Of a stretch of 64,000 nt of DNA, positions 17,260 to 24,466 are shown in pieces; positions within the stretch are counted from its first letter, which is position 1, and the number at the start of each line of letters is the position of its first letter. The notes beneath the pieces were generated by a model. It had not been told where the DNA came from. It worked only from the letters and a program-made list of their open reading frames with translations, and did not search any database. Where the stretch lies: contig CAYNHQ010000011.1 of NCBI GenBank assembly GCA_964397255.1, forward strand, positions 5,738 to 69,737, written 5' to 3'. The position numbers and the translations under genes are program-made. Source of the DNA: CAYNHQ01 sp964397255. Its GTDB lineage: Bacteria; Bdellovibrionota_G; JALEGL01; DATDPG01.

Positions 17260-17856
17260 CTATTTTTGGTAAACAATCTCCATGGATTTGAATTCCCTCC
17301 CTTTATCGTCCGTATCGAAATGTTCGTAATGGAATTCGTTTTTGCTCACCTTTTTCATTACGGATTTGATGCTCTTTTGAGTTCCAGTCGCCGGACACAT
17401 AAAGCTGGCGGTGCTGGTGATGGTCTTTCCTTTGTCCTTTGAATCTCCTTCAAACACGTAGGAAGCAGTCGAAAAATTATCGATCCACACCGTCGTATAT
17501 TTCTTTTTCATGTTGTCGTATCCGAGAAAGCCCGTTCCCTGAAACGGCTTTCCCATGAAGGAACCTTCGTAGGTTTCGCGGATAAAGCGGCCGTCATACA
17601 TCGGTTCAAACATGGCTTTGCCTGTACTCTCCTCGGCCTTTGCACCTGGGGCCTGCCAAGATTTGGTATGGGTCGTCCAATCCCCGACCAAATAATCTAG
17701 GGCTTTATGGTTTTCCGATACTTTGCCCGCCTCCTCCATCGCCTTCATCATTTTTTCCTGTTCAGGGGTCATGGCGGGGGCGTTTATTTGTGATTTCGTC
17801 TCTGGCGCTGCAAAAGCAGGAATCGCCAGGAGTAATGCCATTGCAAACGTTTTCAT
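17260..17856 (-). CDS. Secreted DUF1579 protein
   Basis: A Sec signal (MKTFAMALLLAIPAFAAPE) precedes a DUF1579 domain: LVGDWTTHTKSWQAPGA near residue 55, FEPMYDGRFIRETYEG, GFLGYDNMKKKYTTVWIDNFST, then SASFMCPATGTQKSI. The family forms lipocalin-like beta barrels of unknown function, common in Planctomycetes and Deltaproteobacteria. The ATG has a strong site, AGAGGAGATCAAAT just before it. It has its own terminator and is monocistronic. Confidence 0.85.
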   Translation of the reverse strand: MKTFAMALLLAIPAFAAPETKSQINAPAMTPEQEKMMKAMEEAGKVSENHKALDYLVGDWTTHTKSWQAPGAKAEESTGKAMFEPMYDGRFIRETYEGSFMGKPFQGTGFLGYDNMKKKYTTVWIDNFSTASYVFEGDSKDKGKTITSTASFMCPATGTQKSIKSVMKKVSKNEFHYEHFDTDDKGREFKSMEIVYQK

Positions 17857-17945
17857 ATTTGATCTCCTCTAGCTAAATGTTCTTTCCCTTTTTATGGGGG
17901 GAGTTATTTAAGCAAAGAAGAACTCATCCGAAAAGCTGCACCGCG

Positions 17946-17990
17946 CTAATCGCCCCAGGAGCGCCAGCGGGCGGCGCAATCCAACCAAAT
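17946..17990 (-). pseudogene. Displaced 3' end of the HEAT-protein gene
   Basis: On the minus strand this reads LDCAARWRSWGD followed by a TAG stop. The gene ending at 18045 reads EDCAARWRAWAKNK then stop. A 21-base block, GCGCCAGCGGGCGGCGCAAT and one further base, is identical in both, at 17961 and 18065. Only about 55 bases lie between the copies, with no gene in them. It fits the 3'-end duplication seen at ftcD and elsewhere, here without a surviving cassette. Confidence 0.6.
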
Positions 17991-18044
17991 GAACGGGATT
18001 AATCAATTCTGCCATTTGCTGAAAGATGACCGGGTGGTAAGACA

Positions 18045-18989
18045 CTATTTATTCTTTGCCCATGCGCGCCAGCGGGCGGCGCAATCTTCGTTTTCGTCGG
18101 CGGGTGGTGGCATGGAAGGAAGAGCATCCGGCTTGAGCTGCGCCAGCGCCTGACAGGCATGGGATCTCAATTCCGAATCTTCGTCTTTTAATAATGCCAA
18201 AAGCGGATCCACCGCCCTCTCATCGCCGATGGCGGCGAGAGCATCCACGACATGCTCCCGCACCCATAAACTTTGCCCTCGATAAAAATTACGAGAAGCT
18301 TTTAGCTCGCTCAATAAAGCAGGCACCGAGTCTTTCTGTTTAATCGCCGCCAACGCATCAATCACGGAGGCACGAACAAACATCGCCGGATCGGCCAATG
18401 TCTCATGCAGCACCGAAATCGATTTTGGATCGCCCAATTCTCCCAACGCTTTGGCCGAAGCCATACGAACCAAGAAGAGCGGGTCTTTCAATTTCGATTC
18501 AAGGGCCAAACGGGCTGGATCGCCCTTAATTTTCCCCAGCGCCATCGCCGCCGCCCAACGGCGCTCCCAAAGCAAAGAACTATCGGTAAATGCCGCGATC
18601 AACGAGGGAACCGCTTCCCCTCCCAAATTCACGAGCAAATCGACTTCTTTTCCAAATTCCGTTCCCGCAGGAATCGCCTCAAGCACCATTCGAACTTGTT
18701 CGCTGGTGGGCACCGTCGGCGGTGGAACCACTGCCACATGCGTGGGCGTAGCGAAGGGAACCGGCGCTGGTGTCGTCGACGTTTCTGTCACGTCCTCTTC
18801 CACAAATGTCTCCGGATCGCCAAATCGGATGGTCCCCTCTCCTTCCTTTAACTCCTCGGACGGCGCAATCGTCTCGAGCTTCGTAGTGGTCTTCGATTCT
18901 TCGCCGGAAGCGGAATAAACGGATCCCAAGAGGAAAAAAACGACAATCCCTTGAAAGATCAGGGTGTTTCTGTCATGAATGCGCGCCAT
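18045..18989 (-). CDS. Secreted HEAT-repeat protein
   Basis: After a signal peptide (NTLIFQGIVVFFLLGSVYS) and a Thr/Pro-rich linker (about 30-90), residues 100-300 form five or six HEAT/PBS-lyase repeats: AVPSLIAAFTDSSLLWERRW, DPARLALESKLKDPLFLVRM, ALGELGDPKSISVLHETL, ALAAIGDERAVDPLLALL. It ends NEDCAARWRAWAKNK. Such solenoids bind proteins; the partner is unknown. The start overlaps the divergent ispH start region, leaving hardly any room for separate promoters. A displaced copy of its 3' end lies 55 bases downstream. Confidence 0.8.
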   Translation of the reverse strand: MARIHDRNTLIFQGIVVFFLLGSVYSASGEESKTTTKLETIAPSEELKEGEGTIRFGDPETFVEEDVTETSTTPAPVPFATPTHVAVVPPPTVPTSEQVRMVLEAIPAGTEFGKEVDLLVNLGGEAVPSLIAAFTDSSLLWERRWAAAMALGKIKGDPARLALESKLKDPLFLVRMASAKALGELGDPKSISVLHETLADPAMFVRASVIDALAAIKQKDSVPALLSELKASRNFYRGQSLWVREHVVDALAAIGDERAVDPLLALLKDEDSELRSHACQALAQLKPDALPSMPPPADENEDCAARWRAWAKNK

Positions 18990-18990
18990 G

Positions 18991-19962
18991 ATGAAAGCTT
19001 ATTTAGCCCGTCCCCGTGGATTTTGTGCCGGCGTTGTTCGAGCGATCGATACAGTGGAATTGGCCCTCCAACATTTCGGCACCCCATTATATGTCCGAAA
19101 AGAGATTGTTCACAATCAGGCGGTGGTGGAAGGTTTTAAGACACGGGGCGTGGAATTTATCGAGACATTGGATGAAGCACCCGAAAATAGCCTCGTGATT
19201 TTCAGCGCGCACGGCGTTTCGCCGGAGGTTCGGAGACAGGCGGCAGAGCGTAATCTCCATGTCATCGATGCCACTTGTCCGTTAGTAACGAAAGTGCATC
19301 TGGAAGTTCATCGATTTCGAAAGCAGGGATACTCCATCGTTCTCATCGGCCACGAGGATCACGACGAAGTGGAAGGAACCATGGGCGAGGCACCCAATGA
19401 CATTCAATTGGTCGAGGACGTCGAGGATATCGATTCACTCGTCATCCCAAATCCTGAAAAAATTGTGGCGTTGACACAGACCACGTTGAGCGTCGATGAA
19501 GCTTCCGAAATGATCAATGCCCTTAGAAAACGATTTCCTCACCTCACCCTACCGGCCAAAGACGATATTTGTTATGCCACACAAAACCGACAAGATGCCG
19601 TAAAGGCTTTAGTGAAACGAGGCGTAGAGCTTTTGTTGGTGGTCGGATCACAGAATAGCTCAAACTCCGTTCGCCTTTGCGAAGTGGCGCGCGCACTAGG
19701 CGTCGAAGCGCACCTCATTGATTCCGCGTCCGAGATCGATTCACAATGGCTTGATGGAAAAAGCGTGGTCGGGATCACGGCCGGCGCTTCCGCCCCCGAG
19801 AATCTCGTTCAAGATGTCGTCCAATGGCTGCAAGGCCGTGGAGCCGCTACAGAGGAACTCGACTTGATTCAAGAGGATGTCAATTTTGCTCTCCCGGATG
19901 AGCTCAAGGAACTCCTAAGATCGGAAAATTCTCCCGCACCCGCTCAAATTCAGACGTTATAA
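18991..19962 (+). CDS. ispH: 4-hydroxy-3-methylbut-2-enyl diphosphate reductase
   Basis: IspH is the last enzyme of the non-mevalonate isoprenoid pathway, making IPP and DMAPP with a [4Fe-4S] cluster. The three cluster Cys are visible in RGFCAGVVRAI (about residue 12), DATCPLVTKVH (about 96) and DICYATQNRQ (about 193). AHGVSPEVR and VGSQNSSNSVRL are also family blocks. Length is 323 from ATG 18991; ATG codons at 18979 and 18988 are alternatives. It ends overlapping the convergent cystathionine gene by six bases. Confidence 0.95.
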   Translation: MKAYLARPRGFCAGVVRAIDTVELALQHFGTPLYVRKEIVHNQAVVEGFKTRGVEFIETLDEAPENSLVIFSAHGVSPEVRRQAAERNLHVIDATCPLVTKVHLEVHRFRKQGYSIVLIGHEDHDEVEGTMGEAPNDIQLVEDVEDIDSLVIPNPEKIVALTQTTLSVDEASEMINALRKRFPHLTLPAKDDICYATQNRQDAVKALVKRGVELLLVVGSQNSSNSVRLCEVARALGVEAHLIDSASEIDSQWLDGKSVVGITAGASAPENLVQDVVQWLQGRGAATEELDLIQEDVNFALPDELKELLRSENSPAPAQIQTL

Positions 19963-21114
19963 CAACTGAAATGCGTGATCGAGGTCGGCGATAAGGTCGT
20001 CGACATGCTCGATTCCGACAGAAAGGCGAATGAGTCCGTCCGAAATTCCCAATTTTGCCCGGACATCGGCCGGCAAACTAGCATGCGTCATGATCGCAGG
20101 ATGTTCAATCAACGATTCCACTCCTCCCAAACTTTCCGCAAGCGAAAAGACTTGAAGACTTGAAAGGAATTTTTTCGTTTGGTCCAAATTAAATTTTAAT
20201 CTCGCACTGATCATTCCCCCCCCGAAACCCCTCATCTGTTTCTTAGTCAATGCGTGTTGGGGGTGATCTTTCAAACCTGGATAAAAAACCTTTTCCACTT
20301 TTGGGTGTTTTACCAAATAATCGGCAATCTTTTCTGCGTTGGTCGTGTGCCGCTCCATTCGAAGAGCCAATGTCTTTAATCCCCGGGTCGTAAGCCAAGC
20401 GTCCATCGGCCCCGGAACCGCTCCAATCGAATTTTGAAGAAAGTGAAGTGGCTCCGACAAATCCTGCCGATTCACAACCAGAGCTCCCCCCACCACATCC
20501 GAATGCCCCCCGATATATTTCGTCGTGCTGTGAAGTACGATGTCGGCTCCCAGCGCAAGCGGGTTCTGAAGAAATGGGCTCGCGAATGTATTGTCGACAA
20601 CCGTTATAATATTTCTCTTGCGTGCAATTTCGCAAAGCGCCGCAATGTCGTTTAATTTCAAGAGAGGGTTCGTCGGACTTTCCAGCCACAGCATTTTCGT
20701 ATTAGCCTTTAAGAGCGGCGACAGACTTTTCGCATCGGTCAAATCGGCAAATGTAAATTCAAAGGCACGATCATTCATGACACGAGAAAAAAGACGATAG
20801 GTTCCCCCATACACATCGTCGCAGGAAACGACGTGGCTTCCTGTGGGTAGAAGATGAAGAAGCGTCGTAGCCGCTCCCATTCCGGATGAAAATGCGAGTC
20901 CATATTTTCCCCCCTCCAGTGAGGCGAGACATTCCTCCAACGAAGTCCGTGTCGGATTAATCGTTCTGGAATAGTCGTATCCTCTGTGAACTCCGGGAGC
21001 CGACTGAACATATGTACTTGTCTGGTAAATCGGCGGAATCACCGCCCCCGTGGATGGGTCGGGAGACTGACCGGCGTGAATCGCTCTCGTTTCAAATTTG
21101 GATTCACGCTTCAT
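19957..21114 (-). CDS. Cystathionine gamma-lyase/synthase (PLP)
   Basis: This is a Cys/Met-metabolism PLP enzyme of 385 residues, with the lysine in STTKYIGGHSDVVGG (about 200), AFSSGMGA, and LAESLGGVESLIEHPAIMTH near the C-terminus. Sequence alone does not separate gamma-lyase from gamma-synthase. The upstream neighbour is a cystathionine beta-synthase with a four-base overlap, which favours the lyase role: homocysteine to cystathionine to cysteine. A mixed function is possible. Confidence 0.9.
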   Translation of the reverse strand: MKRESKFETRAIHAGQSPDPSTGAVIPPIYQTSTYVQSAPGVHRGYDYSRTINPTRTSLEECLASLEGGKYGLAFSSGMGAATTLLHLLPTGSHVVSCDDVYGGTYRLFSRVMNDRAFEFTFADLTDAKSLSPLLKANTKMLWLESPTNPLLKLNDIAALCEIARKRNIITVVDNTFASPFLQNPLALGADIVLHSTTKYIGGHSDVVGGALVVNRQDLSEPLHFLQNSIGAVPGPMDAWLTTRGLKTLALRMERHTTNAEKIADYLVKHPKVEKVFYPGLKDHPQHALTKKQMRGFGGGMISARLKFNLDQTKKFLSSLQVFSLAESLGGVESLIEHPAIMTHASLPADVRAKLGISDGLIRLSVGIEHVDDLIADLDHAFQLL

Positions 21115-22487
21115 GATTTGACCCGCTTGGAAAGAAAGTCGACTAGGTCAATCTTCGTGACGATGCCCACCACTTTGGTTTTATCTATCACGAGCGCAAT
21201 CTGTCCCGAACGGAAAGCGGCCGAAAGCTCCGAAATAGGTGTTCCCAGCGTAATCGACTTGAAATTTTGATCTACAAAATTAGCGGCCGGATCATCTCCC
21301 GTCGCCTCCCCGGCCATCATCGCGCTCAAAAGATCTACTTCGGTAATGAGCCCTACCAATTTACCCGCGCGCATGACAGGCAACTGAGAAATAGAATGCT
21401 TCTTCATGGTTCCCACGACGTCTTTTACTTTCTGATCCCAATCTGCCGTGGTCACTTTTCCCATCCGGTCTCCCAAAAGATCGGACACCTGGCCCAGCGA
21501 CTCGTCCATATCGAGAAATCCGTTCTCGCGCATCCAGTCGTCATCATAAAATTTGGAGAGATAGCGCGATCCGCTGTCTGGAAGAATGATGAGAAATGTT
21601 TTCCTTCCTTTGAGGGCTTTTGCGAATTTGACCGCACCGGCGACCGCGCCTCCGCATGAGCCCCCTACGAAGAGCCCTTCCCTTTTGACGAGATCTCGAG
21701 CGAATTGAAAGCACTCGCGATCGTCCACCTGAACCATTTCATCGACAATCTTAAAATTCATATTTCCGGGAAGAAAATCCTCACCAAATCCCTCCACCTT
21801 GTAGGTCGTTAAAATCTTGGGAGCCTTGCCTGTTTTAAAATACTCGTAAAAAATCGATCCGACCGGATCGACGCAAAGAATTTTAATGGATGGTTTCTTT
21901 TCTTTTAGAAACGTAGCGATACCGCTAATCGTCCCGCCTGTCCCCGACGCCACGACAAGATAGTCGAGCTTCTCTCCCATTTGGTCCCAGATTTCAGGTC
22001 CGGTCATTCGATAGTGGGCCTTGGTATTGGAAGGGTTATGATACTGGTTAGCCAAAAATGCATTGGGGATTTCCTGCGCCAAACGCCGGGCGACGGAATA
22101 ATAGCTTCGAGGATCTTCGGGCTCCACAGCCGTGGGCGTCGTCACCACCCGTGCACCAAACGCACGAAGAGCTTTTATTTTTTCACTCGAAACTTTGTCG
22201 GGCATGACAAAAACACAGTGATAACCCTTCACAGCTCCCACCATGGCTAACCCCATCCCCGTATTCCCTGAGGTACATTCGATAATCGTTCCGCCGGGCT
22301 TCAGCTCACCCGACACGGCCGCATCTTCGACGATTTGAAGGGCAATTCGATCTTTGATGGAACTTCCTGGATTGAGGAACTCCAGTTTGACATAAAGATC
22401 GTGGCCGAGATCCGCACCGATGGTATTGAGTTTTACAATCGGCGTGTGGCCGATGCATTCCAAAACATTTGAAAAAACGTCTTTCAT
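21111..22487 (-). CDS. cbs: Cystathionine beta-synthase with CBS domains
   Basis: Residues 1 to about 320 are the fold-type II PLP core: the Lys in LNPGSSIKDRIAL, the phosphate loop TSGNTGMGLAMVG, ASGTGGTISGIA, and LPDSGSRYLSKFYDDDWM. Residues about 335-455 are a Bateman pair of CBS domains (KHSISQLPVMRAGKLVGLIT and GQIALVIDKTKVVGIVT), which regulate the enzyme by adenine nucleotides or SAM in homologues. It lacks the heme-binding N-terminal extension of animal enzymes. With the gene at 19957 it forms the reverse transsulfuration pathway. Confidence 0.94.
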   Translation of the reverse strand: MKDVFSNVLECIGHTPIVKLNTIGADLGHDLYVKLEFLNPGSSIKDRIALQIVEDAAVSGELKPGGTIIECTSGNTGMGLAMVGAVKGYHCVFVMPDKVSSEKIKALRAFGARVVTTPTAVEPEDPRSYYSVARRLAQEIPNAFLANQYHNPSNTKAHYRMTGPEIWDQMGEKLDYLVVASGTGGTISGIATFLKEKKPSIKILCVDPVGSIFYEYFKTGKAPKILTTYKVEGFGEDFLPGNMNFKIVDEMVQVDDRECFQFARDLVKREGLFVGGSCGGAVAGAVKFAKALKGRKTFLIILPDSGSRYLSKFYDDDWMRENGFLDMDESLGQVSDLLGDRMGKVTTADWDQKVKDVVGTMKKHSISQLPVMRAGKLVGLITEVDLLSAMMAGEATGDDPAANFVDQNFKSITLGTPISELSAAFRSGQIALVIDKTKVVGIVTKIDLVDFLSKRVKS

Positions 22488-22502
22488 GACAAAGTTATAC
22501 CG

Positions 22503-24110
22503 TTATTGTGCAACGATCGAAAGGTTTGCGAAGGGGTGTTGGTCCCAAATGTTGGGCTCATATCCACGGATACGGCCTGAAATCAGTATGGGTGTCGACG
22601 CATGTAGAAGCGGCACGATACCGCCCTCTCGCAGCAAAAGAGCCTCAGCTCTTCTATAAAATCCCTTTGCATTGTCCCATTTTCGCTCCGATTGCGCCGC
22701 GTCCAACAGCTCATCATAAGACTTGTTCGAAAAACCTCCGGGAGAAGTTGACCGAAATGATTCCAAAAAGGCGAATGGTTCTTCCGGAAGCGCGGCGAGT
22801 TCATCCAATGCGAGAGTATAATTTTGCCCCCGAATCGCTTTCTGATACTCGTCCTCTTTTTTTGGTTCGATCTTTATGCCTTCAAGACCAATCGTCCGTT
22901 TCCATATGGCTTCCAGAGCCAGCGCGAGTTTCCGCATTTTCGCCGAATCACGATAAATCATGGAAAGCACGGGGAGGGTTTTACATTTCGAATTCCCCTC
23001 TTCTTTCGCACAATAGCCAAGATCACGCAGGAGTTTGATCGCCCCAGGGACATTATAGAGATAGCCTCGGGGGGCGTCGTAATCCTTTACTCCATCCGGA
23101 ACCAAAGAAAACGCCGACTTTTCTCCTTCCGATGAAAAACTGTCGCTCAAGAGGTTTCGATTTACCGACATGGCAAGAGCCTGCCGGAGGGACAGTGAAC
23201 TCAGGGGAAGTTTCGTCGTATTCAAACGAACGAAGAAGGTCCGAAGATCAGACTGGTAAATTAGATCGGGTTTCCCCACATATTGACTCAGCGCTGAACT
23301 CGAAAGGCCGAAATCTCGATAACCGAATTGATCGACGCGATTTTCAGAATAAAGCTTCGACCCCTCCTCTCGGTTCGAGACAATAAAAATCTGAATTTCA
23401 TCGAGTTCGACGGATCCCGCCAAGCGATGGTTGGGATTTTTTGCCAAAACAATTACCGAAGGTGTCTGTTTGACGAGAATGAAAGGACCATTTCCCACCC
23501 AATTCTCAGGTGTGGTCCAATCTCCTTTGATGCGATCGACAGTCTCCTGCTGCACAGGCGAAGTTACTGGCAGCGTCAATACATCGATCAGAGCGGCATT
23601 CGGTTGACGCAACTCGAGAATGAGCGTCGTATCGTCTTTTGCTTCGATCCCCAATTGCACGGGATCGATCAGGCCACTGCCGTGGTATTCCTCGGCCCCA
23701 CGTATATCGAAGAGAAGTTCAGCCGCCCAAGAATCCGTGGTCGAGGAAAGAAGTCTTCGAAGAGAATAAACAAAATCCTCCGCACGAACCTTCGCGCCGT
23801 TCGACCAGCGGAGATCTTTTCGAAGAGTGATCGTGAGACGTTTTCCATCGCCCGATGTCACGACCTTTTCGGCCGACGCTCCGACCGGCATTCCTGTGCG
23901 TGGATCCTTCGCCAAGAGAGGCTCCGTTAGATTGGAAAGAAGGAGGAGTTCGGCATTTGAATCGGCCAACGCCGGATCGAGAGATTCTATCGGCCCCGCT
24001 ACAACCGGCCGGAAAACTCTTTTTGCGGGTGTAGAAACGGGAGTCTGCGCGTAGACTGTACCCGCCGCAAGCCATCCTACAAGAATTAGACGTAGTAGTC
24101 CGCGAGGGAT
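22503..24110 (-). CDS. Peptide/oligopeptide ABC-type substrate-binding protein
   Basis: This is a periplasmic family-5 solute-binding protein (DppA/OppA type). LRKDLRWSNGAKVRAEDFVYSLRR and NWVGNGPFILV are family blocks. The nearest ATG/GTG/TTG in frame is TTG 23969, inside the mature domain. The open frame continues upstream and encodes PRGLLRLILVGWLAAGTVYA then QTP, a textbook signal peptide. The only codon that would start it well is ATC at 24108-24110, with GGAAGG seven bases before. From there it is 535 residues, normal for the family. No permease genes are adjacent. Confidence 0.75.
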   Translation of the reverse strand: MPRGLLRLILVGWLAAGTVYAQTPVSTPAKRVFRPVVAGPIESLDPALADSNAELLLLSNLTEPLLAKDPRTGMPVGASAEKVVTSGDGKRLTITLRKDLRWSNGAKVRAEDFVYSLRRLLSSTTDSWAAELLFDIRGAEEYHGSGLIDPVQLGIEAKDDTTLILELRQPNAALIDVLTLPVTSPVQQETVDRIKGDWTTPENWVGNGPFILVKQTPSVIVLAKNPNHRLAGSVELDEIQIFIVSNREEGSKLYSENRVDQFGYRDFGLSSSALSQYVGKPDLIYQSDLRTFFVRLNTTKLPLSSLSLRQALAMSVNRNLLSDSFSSEGEKSAFSLVPDGVKDYDAPRGYLYNVPGAIKLLRDLGYCAKEEGNSKCKTLPVLSMIYRDSAKMRKLALALEAIWKRTIGLEGIKIEPKKEDEYQKAIRGQNYTLALDELAALPEEPFAFLESFRSTSPGGFSNKSYDELLDAAQSERKWDNAKGFYRRAEALLLREGGIVPLLHASTPILISGRIRGYEPNIWDQHPFANLSIVAQ

Positions 24111-24466
24111 TCGAGCACCTTCCCTTCTTTTGAAACCTTCTTTGTGTCTTGCTCCAAAATAGCTACCAAATAATTATGATGATGTTCGGAAATTCGGGCA
24201 AAGACATCCGGCGGAGTATCTCGCTTCAGCTCGATGGCCTGCCAAAACACCTGATTGTCGACTGAGACTTGATGTCCAATGAGTTCGTGGCCAACTCGAT
24301 AGAGAAATTCAATACCTTCGAACGGACAGGGCTGAATGACCAACCGAACATTTTTTTGCTTTCCGAGCGCCTCGATTTCTGTTCGTCGTGAATCAAAATC
24401 TTCTTCTTGAATAAATAAGACCACGCTAAAAAATTTAGAGGCGTCTTGGAAGGCGGAGAAATTCAC
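24086..24466 (-). CDS. Conserved-looking cytoplasmic protein of unknown function
   Basis: This 126-residue acidic protein (begins MNFSAFQDASKFFSVVLFI) has no signal peptide or recognised domain. A central GIEFLYRVGHELIGHQVSVDN and the C-terminal ISEHHHNYLVAILEQDTKK are its most distinctive stretches. The start overlaps the stop of the M16 peptidase by four bases, and its 3' end overlaps the likely start of the binding protein, so the three genes form one tightly coupled operon. Function is unknown. Confidence 0.6.
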   Translation of the reverse strand: MNFSAFQDASKFFSVVLFIQEEDFDSRRTEIEALGKQKNVRLVIQPCPFEGIEFLYRVGHELIGHQVSVDNQVFWQAIELKRDTPPDVFARISEHHHNYLVAILEQDTKKVSKEGKVLESLADYYV

